From Bacteroidetes bacterium 43-93 (GTDB lineage Bacteria; Bacteroidota; Bacteroidia; Chitinophagales; Chitinophagaceae), in the NCBI GenBank assembly GCA_001897855.1, contig MKUO01000013.1:25205-89204 (forward strand): a stretch of 64,000 nt of DNA, read 5' to 3'. Shown piece after piece: positions 44,384 to 53,355 of this stretch (its first letter is position 1; every line of letters starts with the position of its first letter). A program made the translations under genes and the position numbers. The notes beneath the pieces were generated by a model. That model made no database searches. It was not told the origin of the DNA and worked only from the letters and a program-made list of their open reading frames with translations.

Positions 44384-45034
44384 ATGAGACGTATTCAATT
44401 ACTTGTAGCCATTATTTTACTGCCGGTACTTTCCTTTGCACAGGGCCCTGCTTCTAAGGTGTTGCCCGTAAAAATAGATTTGGGTATTAAGGTAGGTGCC
44501 AACTTCGCAAACCTCGATGGTAAACAATGGGAAAGCGGATACAAACCGGGCTTCGTTGGTGGAATTTTTGGTGGTGTCAGCGGCAAGCGTTTTGGTGTTA
44601 CTGCCGAGCTGCTTTTCAGCCAGGTAAAGTATACCGGTAACGGACTTGATTTTTATTATCGTAATGGTTCTGCAGCCGCAAGTGATTACAACAATCCCGC
44701 TGACTCTGCTAAAAAAGGAGATTTCGCTGTTTCTTACCTTAACATACCAATTTTACTGAATGTCAAGATCGTTGGGCCGTTGTGGTTCCAGGTTGGTCCT
44801 CAATACAGTGGTGTGCTGAGCATCAATGATAAATCAAACCTGCTGAAAGATACCAAAGGCCTGCTCAAATCCGGCGATATAGCTGGCGTGTTAGGACTTC
44901 AGCTTAACCTGCCAATGGGTCTTCGTGCCAGTGCCCGTTACATCATTGGCCTTGGCGATATGAATGCTTCTTCTGTATCTGACTCATGGAAAACACGCAC
45001 TATACAATTAGGTGTTGGCTATAGCTTCCTGTAA
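44384..45034 (+). CDS. outer-membrane beta-barrel protein (PorT/OmpW-like)
   Basis: A 216-residue exported protein with signal peptide MRRIQLLVAIILLPVLSFAQ (residues 1-20). The mature part has the alternating pattern of an eight-stranded barrel, starting LGIKVGANFANLDG and ending TRTIQLGVGYSFL, with the C-terminal Leu/Phe typical of barrel insertion. It belongs to the broad porin-family/PorT group of Bacteroidota. Specific role unknown. It has its own promoter and terminator. Confidence 0.85.
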   Translation: MRRIQLLVAIILLPVLSFAQGPASKVLPVKIDLGIKVGANFANLDGKQWESGYKPGFVGGIFGGVSGKRFGVTAELLFSQVKYTGNGLDFYYRNGSAAASDYNNPADSAKKGDFAVSYLNIPILLNVKIVGPLWFQVGPQYSGVLSINDKSNLLKDTKGLLKSGDIAGVLGLQLNLPMGLRASARYIIGLGDMNASSVSDSWKTRTIQLGVGYSFL

Positions 45035-45050
45035 CGAAATATATGATATA

Positions 45051-45082
45051 AAAAAAGCAGCCTTTCTGATGGCTGCTTTTTT
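45051..45082 (+). terminator. terminator after the beta-barrel gene
   Basis: AAAAAAGCAGCC and GGCTGCTTTTTT pair around an eight-base loop. The A run before and T run after would let it act in both directions, possibly also for the minus-strand small lipoprotein gene. Confidence 0.85.
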
Positions 45083-45155
45083 TATTGCCGTTACTAAATA
45101 ACAAGAGGTTGACAGTTACCTGCCAACCATCTTTAATAATGACTTATTTAATAAA

Positions 45156-45293
45156 CTAGCGTAAAGACAATGAAATGCTTAAATGGTTAGGACAACCATA
45201 TTTTTTGCTACCACTATTGCACGAAGCCATCAACACTAATGCCGCTATAGCTGCTATAGGTACTATACGACGAAAAACAGAAACAAATTGCAT
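45156..45293 (-). CDS. small lipoprotein, 45 residues
   Basis: A short minus-strand gene inside the 328-bp gap (45035-45362) between the beta-barrel gene and mpl. The frame from the ATG at 45293 to TAG at 45156 gives MQFVSVFRRIVPIAAIAALV, then LMASCNSGSKKYGCPNHLS and a short tail to Arg45. It has a charged start, a hydrophobic core and a clear lipobox L-M-A-S-C with Cys25 for lipidation, leaving a mature peptide of only 21 residues with a second Cys in YGCP. Short Cys-Pro lipoproteins of this form occur in Bacteroidota, but I do not know a named family. The rest of the gap holds the terminator above and the mpl promoter. Confidence 0.7.
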   Translation of the reverse strand: MQFVSVFRRIVPIAAIAALVLMASCNSGSKKYGCPNHLSISLSLR

Positions 45294-45330
45294 AATCAAT
45301 CAGACTTATAAATAGTTAAAAACTGTAATT

Positions 45331-45338
45331 TACATTTG
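45331..45338 (+). promoter_or_regulatory. -7 promoter element for mpl
   Basis: TACATTTG, exact TAnnTTTG match, 24 bases before the mpl ATG at 45363. Confidence 0.5.
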
Positions 45339-45362
45339 TACGAAGATAACTAAAAATATTTA

Positions 45363-46727
45363 ATGAAGAATATTCACTTTATAGCCATCGGCGGTGCCGT
45401 AATGCACCAGTTAGCCCTGGCTCTAAAAAAGGCAGGAAATCATATTACAGGCAGCGATGACGAAATAAATGACCCAGCAAAAACCAACCTGGCAAGTGCC
45501 GGAATTCTCCCGCCGGCACACGGCTGGTTCCCCGAAAAAATATCTAACCAATTAGATGCCATTGTGTTAGGAATGCATGCAAAAGCAGACAATCCCGAAC
45601 TGCTGGAAGCACAAAAACTCGGCATTCCCATTTTTTCTTTTCCGGAGTATATATATGAAGTAAGTAAAGAGAAGAAACGTGTAGTGGTAGCCGGTAGCCA
45701 TGGCAAGACCACCATCACTTCCATGATCATGCACATACTTCGTCACCAGGGTATCGATTTCGATTACATGGTAGGCGCAAAGGTCGCCGGGTTCGATCAA
45801 TCCGTAAAACTAAGCGATGCACCTGTTATCGTACTGGAGGGGGATGAATATCCCGCTTCTGTTGTTGAGAAGAAACCTAAGATATTCTTCTACCATCCGC
45901 ATATTACAGTGTTAAGTGGTATAGCCTGGGATCATATCAATGTATTCCCTACTTACGACAATTATCGTGGCCAGTTTGAGCAATATCTGCAGGGTATTGA
46001 GAAAGATGTTCCCGTTATTTATAACAATGAGGATCCGGAAGTGAGATACGTAGTGGAGGTTGCAGGTAAACATCTTAAATGGATGCCATACAATATGCCA
46101 GCGTTTCATTATGACAATGGCCAGGCAGTACTCGATACTGAAATGGGTTCGATACCTGTTTCTGTTTTCGGCCGCCACAACCTGCTCAATACACAGGCCG
46201 CCATCGCAGTTTGCATGGAATTAGGCGTTAGCAAAGCTGACTGCTATGAAGCAATAGCTGACTTTACCGGCGCAGCGCGTCGCCTTGAAAAATTAAGCGA
46301 AACTGATACGCTCGTGGTTTACCGTGATTTTGCACATGCGCCATCTAAACTAAAAGCAACTTTAGATGCAGTCCGCGAAGGTTACCCTGATCGTAGGTTG
46401 ATTGCTTGTTTTGAACTCCATACTTATAGCAGCCTCAACGAACAATTTCTTAGCGAATACACTAATAGTATGGATGCAGCAGACGAGGCCATCGTTTTCT
46501 TCAGCAAACACGCGCTGGACTTAAAAGGATTGCCCGATCTGGACATTAATACGGTACAAAAGCACTTCGGTCGCGACAACTTGTCTGTTATCAACGACAA
46601 AACCCAACTTGCCGAAAAAGTGAGCGGTCTGTTAAAGAATACAGATAAACCGGTCTGTCTTTTACTGATGAGCTCAGGTACTTTTGATGGAATTGATTGG
46701 AATACTGTAAGTTCGCAGCAAAATTGA
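45363..46727 (+). CDS. mpl: UDP-MurNAc:tripeptide ligase Mpl (peptidoglycan recycling)
   Basis: Joins recycled murein tripeptide to UDP-N-acetylmuramate. The 454-residue Mur ligase has the N-terminal nucleotide motif FIAIGGAVMHQLALAL (residues 6-21), where most MurC have GIGG-x-GMS; the P-loop GSHGKTT (111-117); and the Mpl-type ILPPAHGWFPE and AGSHGKTTITSMIMHIL segments, with HPHITVLSGIAWDHINVFPTYDNY in the middle domain. The N-terminal variation separates it from MurC. The exonuclease gene starts 10 bp later. Confidence 0.88.
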   Translation: MKNIHFIAIGGAVMHQLALALKKAGNHITGSDDEINDPAKTNLASAGILPPAHGWFPEKISNQLDAIVLGMHAKADNPELLEAQKLGIPIFSFPEYIYEVSKEKKRVVVAGSHGKTTITSMIMHILRHQGIDFDYMVGAKVAGFDQSVKLSDAPVIVLEGDEYPASVVEKKPKIFFYHPHITVLSGIAWDHINVFPTYDNYRGQFEQYLQGIEKDVPVIYNNEDPEVRYVVEVAGKHLKWMPYNMPAFHYDNGQAVLDTEMGSIPVSVFGRHNLLNTQAAIAVCMELGVSKADCYEAIADFTGAARRLEKLSETDTLVVYRDFAHAPSKLKATLDAVREGYPDRRLIACFELHTYSSLNEQFLSEYTNSMDAADEAIVFFSKHALDLKGLPDLDINTVQKHFGRDNLSVINDKTQLAEKVSGLLKNTDKPVCLLLMSSGTFDGIDWNTVSSQQN

Positions 46728-46737
46728 CAAAAAGTAA

Positions 46738-47517
46738 ATGGCACAGCTAAGTTTAAAACGGCCCATTATTTTCTTTGACCTGGAGACGACTGGTACTGAT
46801 CACGTGAAGGACCGTATCATCGAACTGGCTTTTATAAAAATAAACCCTGATGGCAGCAGGCATCGTTATGTAAAACGCATCAATCCCGGTATGCCTATCC
46901 CAGCTAGCAGTACAGCCATACATGGCATCAAAGACGAAGATGTGAAAGACGCGCCTCCTTTCAAACAGATAGCGCATGAGTTGTACAACTGGATGAAGGG
47001 CTGCGACCTTGGCGGATACAACTCTAACAAGTTTGATATCCCAATGCTTGCAGAAGAATTATTGCGTGCCGGCGTGCCTGTTGATTTCACAGAGCGCAGC
47101 ATGATAGATGTGCAGCAGATATTTTTCAAAATGGAAGCCCGCACACTTGCGGCCGCTTATAGCTTTTATTGCGGCAAGCAGATGGAGAATGCCCACAGTG
47201 CAGAAGCAGATATATTGGCAACCATTGAGGTACTGGAGTCGCAATTAGATAAATACAATCACCTGGGTACTGAGGTAAAGCAGCTACATGATTTTACGAG
47301 TGGCGAAGAAATGGTGGATTATGCCCGCCGCATGGTGATGAAAGATGGCCACCCTGTTTTTAATTTCGGCAAACATAAAGGACGTAAAGTAGAGGATATA
47401 TTTACTGAAGAACCTCAATACTATGATTGGATGATGCAGGCTGATTTCCCGTTACATACCAAGCAAAAGATCTCTGAGATTCTAAATGCTATGAAGCTCA
47501 AAAGGTTAACCAAATAA
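46738..47517 (+). CDS. DnaQ-like 3'-5' exonuclease
   Basis: A DEDDh exonuclease of 259 residues. Metal and active-site residues: Asp14 and Glu16 (FFDLETTG), Asp100 (NSNKFDIPML), His153 and Asp158 (HSAEADIL). The C-terminal region (about 195-250) has VFNFGKHKGRKVEDIFTEEPQYYDWMM, a domain found at the end of some exonucleases of the ExoX/DnaQ type. It is likely to act in DNA repair or nucleotide trimming; it is not the polymerase III epsilon subunit on this evidence. Follows mpl by 10 bp. Confidence 0.88.
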   Translation: MAQLSLKRPIIFFDLETTGTDHVKDRIIELAFIKINPDGSRHRYVKRINPGMPIPASSTAIHGIKDEDVKDAPPFKQIAHELYNWMKGCDLGGYNSNKFDIPMLAEELLRAGVPVDFTERSMIDVQQIFFKMEARTLAAAYSFYCGKQMENAHSAEADILATIEVLESQLDKYNHLGTEVKQLHDFTSGEEMVDYARRMVMKDGHPVFNFGKHKGRKVEDIFTEEPQYYDWMMQADFPLHTKQKISEILNAMKLKRLTK

Positions 47518-47585
47518 GGGCTTAAACATTTATTATCCTGTTGATTATCCATATTTTCTTATTTTCGGCATTCCATTAGCACATT

Positions 47586-48290
47586 TTGGACAAATTAGTC
47601 ATAATACCAACATATAAAGAAAAGGAAAATATCGAGCGTATTATCCTTAAAGTCTTATCCCTGCCCGGTAGTTTCCATATTTTGGTAATTGACGATGGCT
47701 CACCGGATGGCACAGCCGATATTGTAAAATCCCTGATCAAACTGTACCCCGAACAAGTTCATATTATTGAACGTTCCGGTAAACTCGGATTAGGCACTGC
47801 CTATATCGCCGGCTTCAAATGGGCACTGGAACATGGCTATGAGTACATCTTTGAGATGGATGCTGATTTCTCACACAATCCCGAAGACCTGCAGCGGCTC
47901 TACCAGGCCTGTGTCAATGGTGCCGATGTTGCCGTAGGCTCCCGCTATGTAACGGGTGGCAAAGTAGTAAACTGGCCTTGGGACAGGATATTTATTTCCA
48001 AAGGTGGCGCCATGTATACGCGCATCATCACCTGGATGCCGGTAAAAGATCCTACTGCCGGCTTCGTATGCTATAAAAAAGATGTGCTTAAAGCTATTCC
48101 ATTAGATAAAGTACGTTTCATTGGTTACGCTTTCCAGATAGAAATGAAATTCCGCGCATGGAAGCTGGGCTATCATATTACAGAAGTGCCTATCACATTC
48201 ATCGATCGAACGGAAGGACAATCTAAAATGACCAAAGGCATTGTCAAAGAAGCCATGTATGGCGTATGGAAAATGAGAAAAGGTGACTGA
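47586..48290 (+). CDS. polyprenol monophosphomannose synthase (DPM1-like), TTG start
   Basis: GT2 glycosyltransferase that makes polyprenyl-phosphate-mannose, the donor for membrane glycosyltransferases such as PMT/GT39 types. The 234 residues begin DKLVIIPTYKEKENIERII, with DDGSPDGT (36-43) and the metal-binding Asp92-Ala-Asp94 in FEMDADFSHNPED, then GSRYVTGG. No C-terminal membrane segments, so it is the short form. An in-frame TAG at 47577-47579 and lack of any ATG leave TTG at 47586 as the start. Convergent with wbqC. Confidence 0.88.
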   Translation: MDKLVIIPTYKEKENIERIILKVLSLPGSFHILVIDDGSPDGTADIVKSLIKLYPEQVHIIERSGKLGLGTAYIAGFKWALEHGYEYIFEMDADFSHNPEDLQRLYQACVNGADVAVGSRYVTGGKVVNWPWDRIFISKGGAMYTRIITWMPVKDPTAGFVCYKKDVLKAIPLDKVRFIGYAFQIEMKFRAWKLGYHITEVPITFIDRTEGQSKMTKGIVKEAMYGVWKMRKGD

Positions 48291-48299
48291 TCTCTTTTT

Positions 48300-48944
48300 T
48301 TATTTTTTAGCCCATCCTTTTATTAAAGCCATATTATTATGCACCCACTGCATCGCATGGGGGCCTTCAGCAAACAGCAGGTCTAGTATGCTCAGGTTGG
48401 GCAAAAAACCATTGCGGTCGCTAAACAGCTGGTAATATGGTTCCGTGTCTTTTGTTGCTTCGTGCTCAATGCCCGGCTTCAGGGAATGACGCAGGTCTGT
48501 ATCAGCTTCCGCGTAAGATGGTTTATATATGGTAGCCATTTCTTCTTCAAACTTTAGCCCCAATTGCTTTTTCAGCCATAGTACCGATGCCAGGTTAAAG
48601 TCCGCCAGCTTCCCATATTCTTGCTCAAATAACGGCTGCAGCAATGGTTCATAATGCTCAAAATAAGCTGATCTTTTATATACCGACACCAGCGTGCGCC
48701 AATGCTGCACCTGCCATCGCTGGCTATTATCTATCTCCACCTCTCCCATAGGGGTTCTCTGTCCTCTTCCCTTCTTTAGGGGTATGCTCAATTGTATCCC
48801 TCCATTCGCTCCTGTAATAAAGTATTTATTACGATAAGTCATTTTTTCAAAATGCTCCGCCAGGTCAAATGCTACCTTATCTGCCTCTGCTACTTGTAGC
48901 CACCAGTATATATTAGGAAACGGTATTACAGCCGATACGATCAC
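48300..48944 (-). CDS. WbqC family protein, GTG start
   Basis: A 214-residue cytoplasmic protein of the WbqC family, found in polysaccharide loci and of unproven function. It opens with VIPFPNIYWWLQVAEADKVAFDL and has TYRNKYFITGANGGIQLSIPLKKG (shown in part) and HWRTLVSVYKRSAYFEHYEPLL, the usual features. The start is GTG at 48944; the frame has no ATG near there. It converges with the mannosyltransferase, leaving 9 bp between stops. Confidence 0.85.
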   Translation of the reverse strand: MIVSAVIPFPNIYWWLQVAEADKVAFDLAEHFEKMTYRNKYFITGANGGIQLSIPLKKGRGQRTPMGEVEIDNSQRWQVQHWRTLVSVYKRSAYFEHYEPLLQPLFEQEYGKLADFNLASVLWLKKQLGLKFEEEMATIYKPSYAEADTDLRHSLKPGIEHEATKDTEPYYQLFSDRNGFLPNLSILDLLFAEGPHAMQWVHNNMALIKGWAKK

Positions 48945-49024
48945 ACTTCTGTTTTTTTAAATCTTAAATGTCAAATAATAGTCACTACCCCGCACATTAG
49001 TACCCCCATACGCCTCAAAAGGCA

Positions 49025-49032
49025 TAGTTTTG
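49025..49032 (+). promoter_or_regulatory. -7 promoter element for the GWxTD gene
   Basis: TAGTTTTG, exact TAnnTTTG match. The in-frame TTG at 49030 lies inside this box, so the ATG at 49048 is the likely start, 15 bases downstream. Confidence 0.5.
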
Positions 49033-49047
49033 CGCAAAATAACAAAA

Positions 49048-50523
49048 ATGACAAGATGGCTCTGGCTTATATTATTGCTGTTAGGTATTGGCTTTAAGGC
49101 AAATGCTTTAAATGCTGTTTTATCACACAGTATTTTTTATATGTCGGCAGCTGATAGTCATACGCCCTATGCCGAGGTCTACTGGCAGATAGAACCTGAA
49201 AGCATTGTCTTCAAAGAGTTATCTGCCGGACAGTTTACCGGTCGTATCAAAACAGAGGTCAGGCTGCTTAGCGATACAGGCGTCGTCGCTTCAGATCGTT
49301 ATATCCTGCAGACAGATCCTTTTCCAAATGTACAGGCAGCGCAGCGTCAAAGCATTATAGAACTGCATCGCTACAAACTTCCTGCTGGTAAAATACTCGT
49401 GCAGCTCTATCTGTCAGACCTTGCCGATCCTGCCAATACACTCTCGCTCACAGATTCTTTTACAGTAGAAAAAATGGCGGATAAACCTATGTACAGCACT
49501 ATCCAGATGCTCGATACCAGTTACACATCCGTCATCAACTCCGTATTCAGTAAAAACAATCGCCAGCAGATACCTTTAAGTGCCAATTTCCTCGATAAGT
49601 GGCGCCACACACTCCATTTTTATATGGAACTCTATAACACTACCCATCTTACCAAAGAAGATACGCCACTTATCCAAACCACCTATATTTCTAAAAAAGA
49701 GCGCTCCTCGCCAATATATGACCTGAAGCAAACAGATACCATTCGCCGTGGCGATGTAAGGCCGCTATTGGGTAGCTTTGACGTTTCTAAACTACCTACC
49801 GGCAACTATTATATTAATGCCGTATTACAAAGCAAAGACAAGCAGCGTCTTGCCGAAAAATCTTCGTTCTTCCAGGTGGTGAATGAATTGCCGGAGGATA
49901 CCATCAGCAACGCTAATATGGCCGACAGCAATTTCGAGAAACTCAATTTCGTAGATCTCAGTACTACGTTCGTCGGCAAGTTTACCTTAAAACAGGTAAT
50001 GGCAATACTCGTGATGATACGGCCGATAGCCAGCGCTATAGAACGCGACGCTATAGATAATTTTGAGGTTCGGCCCGATGACAACTACATGCGCTATTTC
50101 GTTTACAATTTCTGGAAAGAACGCAATCCTAAAGACCCTAAAAAAGCGTGGGATGCATATACCGATAAGATCAAGGAAGTAAATAAAATGTTCCGTGGAG
50201 AGCTTTATCCCGGTTACCAGACCGATCGCGGACAAGTGTACCTGCGCTATGGCAAGCCCAACGATATCATAACCGTAAATAACGAACAGGGCGTATTGCC
50301 TTACGAAATATGGGTCTATAACGCCTTGCCCGAGCAAAGCCTCGGCGGCTTATTCCTCTTCTACCGTCCTGCAGATTATGTTAGCGGGTATAGATTACTG
50401 CACTCCAATGTACGCGGAGAATTGCGCAATCCATCGTGGCGTAACTATTTATATACTGTTAGTGGCAGCAGCAGCGGCAATACCAATGCGCGTGCCGAAC
50501 AATATTTCTCCGGTAACAAGTAA
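49048..50523 (+). CDS. GWxTD domain protein
   Basis: A 491-residue exported protein with a signal peptide (MTRWLWLILLLLGIGFKANA, residues 1-20). The N-terminal two thirds are beta-rich and unrecognised. The C-terminal part is a GWxTD domain: WDAYTDKIKEVNKMF, PGYQTDRGQVYLRYGKPNDI and LPYEIWVYNALP. The name-giving motif reads GYQTD here, Tyr for Trp. These proteins are common in Bacteroidota; function unknown. Its stop overlaps the promoter element of dapF. Confidence 0.85.
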   Translation: MTRWLWLILLLLGIGFKANALNAVLSHSIFYMSAADSHTPYAEVYWQIEPESIVFKELSAGQFTGRIKTEVRLLSDTGVVASDRYILQTDPFPNVQAAQRQSIIELHRYKLPAGKILVQLYLSDLADPANTLSLTDSFTVEKMADKPMYSTIQMLDTSYTSVINSVFSKNNRQQIPLSANFLDKWRHTLHFYMELYNTTHLTKEDTPLIQTTYISKKERSSPIYDLKQTDTIRRGDVRPLLGSFDVSKLPTGNYYINAVLQSKDKQRLAEKSSFFQVVNELPEDTISNANMADSNFEKLNFVDLSTTFVGKFTLKQVMAILVMIRPIASAIERDAIDNFEVRPDDNYMRYFVYNFWKERNPKDPKKAWDAYTDKIKEVNKMFRGELYPGYQTDRGQVYLRYGKPNDIITVNNEQGVLPYEIWVYNALPEQSLGGLFLFYRPADYVSGYRLLHSNVRGELRNPSWRNYLYTVSGSSSGNTNARAEQYFSGNK

Positions 50524-50528
50524 CTTTG
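50521..50528 (+). promoter_or_regulatory. -7 promoter element abutting dapF
   Basis: TAACTTTG, exact TAnnTTTG match, whose TAA is the stop codon of the preceding gene. It is followed by CATC and the ATG at 50533, a leaderless-looking layout. Confidence 0.55.
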
Positions 50529-50532
50529 CATC

Positions 50533-51312
50533 ATGAAGCTGCATTTTCATAAATACCAGGGCACCGGCAACGATTTCGTACTGATCGACAATCGGGATAA
50601 CCATGTAAAGCTTACCAATGCACAGGTGGCCTTCTTGTGCAACAGGCACATGGGTATTGGTGCAGATGGACTCATGCTTTTAGAGCAGGCAAGCGGCTAC
50701 GACTTCCGTATGGTATATTATAATGCAGATGGCAACGAAAGCACTATGTGCGGCAATGGAGGCCGCTGCATCACTGCGTTTGCGCAAAAGCTGGACATTA
50801 TTAAAGACAAGGCCGGCTTTGTTGCCGTTGATGGCCCGCATCATGCGCTCATCAATAAAGATGGCACCATCAGCCTGCACATGCAGGATGTTAAAGAGAT
50901 CAGGGAAGAAGAAGATTATACGGAACTTAATACGGGCTCACCACACTATGTAACTTTCGTTAGCGATGTACAGCAGCACGATGTGGTAAACCGCGGTCGT
51001 ATCATACGCAACCTCGAGCGTTATCAGCCTAAAGGAATCAACGTAAATTTTGTAGAGCGCATTTCAGACAATAGCATACGTGTACGTACTTATGAGCGTG
51101 GCGTAGAAGACGAAACGCTTAGTTGCGGTACAGGTGTTACGGCATCTGCCATAGCAGCAACAAAACATAATAAAGGAGTGTTCGATATCCAGATCATTAC
51201 TCCCGGTGGCGACCTGCGTGTTTCTTTCATCAAGAACTCACCCACCACCGTTCATGATGTTATCCTCACTGGTCCCGCAACATGGGTGTTTGAGGGCGAT
51301 GTAGAGGTATAA
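50533..51312 (+). CDS. dapF: diaminopimelate epimerase
   Basis: Interconverts LL- and meso-diaminopimelate for lysine and peptidoglycan synthesis, without cofactor. The 259-residue protein has GTGNDFVLID (residues 10-19), NADGNES (64-70), catalytic Cys73 in MCGNGGRC and Cys198 in LSCGTGVTAS. Normal length. Converges with recR. Confidence 0.95.
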   Translation: MKLHFHKYQGTGNDFVLIDNRDNHVKLTNAQVAFLCNRHMGIGADGLMLLEQASGYDFRMVYYNADGNESTMCGNGGRCITAFAQKLDIIKDKAGFVAVDGPHHALINKDGTISLHMQDVKEIREEEDYTELNTGSPHYVTFVSDVQQHDVVNRGRIIRNLERYQPKGINVNFVERISDNSIRVRTYERGVEDETLSCGTGVTASAIAATKHNKGVFDIQIITPGGDLRVSFIKNSPTTVHDVILTGPATWVFEGDVEV

Positions 51313-51321
51313 TTGATTTGA

Positions 51322-51945
51322 TTACGTATTCCGGATACTTACATAATTCTCAATAGGCAATCGTTTGGCTATACTCCGTGCCAGCGTCATTTCATCTGCA
51401 TACTCCAATTCACCGCCAAAGGCTATGCCCCTTGCTATAGTAGTGATCTTTACTGGCAAGCCTGCCACTTGTTTAGCGATATAGTACACAGTAGTATCGC
51501 CTTCTATAGTAGGGCTTAGCGCCATTATCAGTTCTTCCACACCATCTTTAACACGGGCTTGCAGGCTGGCAATATTTAGCTGCTCAGGCCCAATGCCATC
51601 CAGCGGTGACAAGATACCCCCTAACAGGTGATAGAGGCCATTATACTGTTGCGTACTTTCAATAGCTATTACATCCCGTATAGTCTCTACTACACACACC
51701 TGTGCCTTATTGCGTCCTGGGCTGCTGCAGATAGTACAGGTATCTCCATCCGATACATTATGACATTGCTTGCAAAATTGTATCTCGTTCCTCATGCGGG
51801 ATATAGCAGTAGTAAAGGAATCTACACTTTCCGTTTCCATTTTCAGCAATTGCAGCACCATACGCAATGCCGTTTTTTTACCAATACCCGGTAGTTTGGA
51901 AAACTCCTGAACCGCATCCTCTATCAACTTCGACGAAAAAACCAT
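51322..51945 (-). CDS. recR: recombination mediator RecR
   Basis: Works with RecF and RecO to load RecA at gaps. The 207-residue protein has the N-terminal helix-hairpin-helix (FSKLPGIGKKTALRM, about residues 15-29), the zinc finger Cys58, Cys61, Cys70, Cys73, and a Toprim domain with VVETIRDVIAIE and LSPTIEGDTT. Length is normal. An exact TAnnTTTG element lies 20 bases upstream. Confidence 0.95.
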   Translation of the reverse strand: MVFSSKLIEDAVQEFSKLPGIGKKTALRMVLQLLKMETESVDSFTTAISRMRNEIQFCKQCHNVSDGDTCTICSSPGRNKAQVCVVETIRDVIAIESTQQYNGLYHLLGGILSPLDGIGPEQLNIASLQARVKDGVEELIMALSPTIEGDTTVYYIAKQVAGLPVKITTIARGIAFGGELEYADEMTLARSIAKRLPIENYVSIRNT

Positions 51946-51965
51946 GTATTATTAATATAGAGCAT

Positions 51966-51973
51966 CAAAGATA
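51966..51973 (-). promoter_or_regulatory. -7 promoter element for recR
   Basis: On the minus strand TATCTTTG, exact TAnnTTTG match, 20 bases before the ATG at 51945. Confidence 0.5.
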
Positions 51974-52123
51974 CTTAGAGATAAGAATAACTAAGCTTGG
52001 TTAAACTAAAAGCAATAATTGTGATATATAAATCATTCACTTGTCAAAAAACCAAACAAATCTTATCATTATCGCCGGGTTTTTAGGCAAATTCCCCTAT
52101 ATTAGCCAAAATTATCTCTTTGT

Positions 52124-53281
52124 ATGAAAAAAATATTACTTCTCTCTATTGCTTCTGCGATTACAGCATTCAGTGCTTCCGCGCAGGATCGAATTTCTCT
52201 TAGCACTACCAGTGAGCATTCGTTTATACCTGAGGCAAGCAATCCGTTAACAGGTGGTAAAGTAACAGCTACTGGCGATACATTGTATTTTGCAACATTG
52301 TCACAAATGCTAATTGACACAAACCTGAATAACATCAATGCAGATTTTGCAACACCGTTCGACAGTGGCAAATTCTTTGGTATTAACAAATATGGCTTTA
52401 CAGGTTGTGCTGAACTTTTCAGCTACGCATACATTAATAGTGATGCTACTAAAGATACTACCTACAAAGTTATTGGTTTTGTATCATGGTGGCATGGCCA
52501 TTGCGGTACCAGTAGCGCAATTAACATTAACCTGAACATTTGGAATAGAGGTACTAATAAGGATCAGTTACCTGGATTTGGCGGTAAAGGCTATATCTAT
52601 GGTACCCCTAACACCAGTAAGGCTTCAGTAACCGTAACAGCAGGTACTTTGGTAGCACCAAGTATTAGCAACAATAAGCCTCAGGTTACATACCTTGCTA
52701 GTCCGCTTTCCGGTGTTAATTATGACATCTATGCAGGTTTCACTACGAGTTATACATGGGGTAGTACCGGCACTGACACCTTCGGCCTTCGCTCTACAGA
52801 CCTGCGTTTTACACCAACTTATACTGTAGAATCAAGCACAAAAGACACTTTGATTAATGCTTACAACGTGGTTCAGTCTTCAAATGTATGGAAGTCTCCA
52901 CGCTGGAATTTATTCAGTAACATTCAAATTGCTATTGGTGAAATCTCTTTATTCCCAATCATTCAAAGAGAATGTGGCAACTGCTTCCCTAGCTCTGTAG
53001 CAGGTTTCACAAACCAAAATCTTACCTTCTACGGCAGCTATCCAAACCCTGCTGTTAATAGTACTAACATCAAGTTTGGTTTGAACCAGTCAGCAGACGT
53101 TACAGTTACTATACTGGACAATACGGGTCGCATTATCAACACCATAACTAAGAACGGCCTGTCTAAAGGTGAAAACACAATCGCTATAGAAACTGCTAAC
53201 CTGCCTGCTGGTAATTATGTGTACACTTTGCAAGCAAGCAACGGTGGCCACGTAGCCAGCCAGTTCACAGTAGTTAAGTAA
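52124..53281 (+). CDS. secreted protein with T9SS type A sorting domain
   Basis: A 385-residue secreted protein with a signal peptide (residues 1-20, ending SASAQ), a central beta-rich region of unknown function (about 25-290), and a C-terminal sorting domain (about 300-385) of the type IX secretion system: YPNPAVNSTNIKFGL, VTVTILDNTGRIINTITKNG and LPAGNYVYTLQASNGG. After export through the outer membrane by T9SS the domain is cleaved and the protein is released or anchored. I do not recognise the central part. It has its own terminator. Confidence 0.85.
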   Translation: MKKILLLSIASAITAFSASAQDRISLSTTSEHSFIPEASNPLTGGKVTATGDTLYFATLSQMLIDTNLNNINADFATPFDSGKFFGINKYGFTGCAELFSYAYINSDATKDTTYKVIGFVSWWHGHCGTSSAININLNIWNRGTNKDQLPGFGGKGYIYGTPNTSKASVTVTAGTLVAPSISNNKPQVTYLASPLSGVNYDIYAGFTTSYTWGSTGTDTFGLRSTDLRFTPTYTVESSTKDTLINAYNVVQSSNVWKSPRWNLFSNIQIAIGEISLFPIIQRECGNCFPSSVAGFTNQNLTFYGSYPNPAVNSTNIKFGLNQSADVTVTILDNTGRIINTITKNGLSKGENTIAIETANLPAGNYVYTLQASNGGHVASQFTVVK

Positions 53282-53306
53282 TGTAGTCTTAATTAGAACA
53301 TACTTT

Positions 53307-53334
53307 AAAGGCTCCCAATGGGAGCCTTTATTTA
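53307..53334 (+). terminator. terminator after the T9SS protein gene
   Basis: AAAGGCTCCC and GGGAGCCTTT around AAT, followed by ATTTATT. It resembles the terminator at 24495 in its stem. Confidence 0.8.
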
Positions 53335-53355
53335 TTAAATGCGTTTAGGCTAGAA

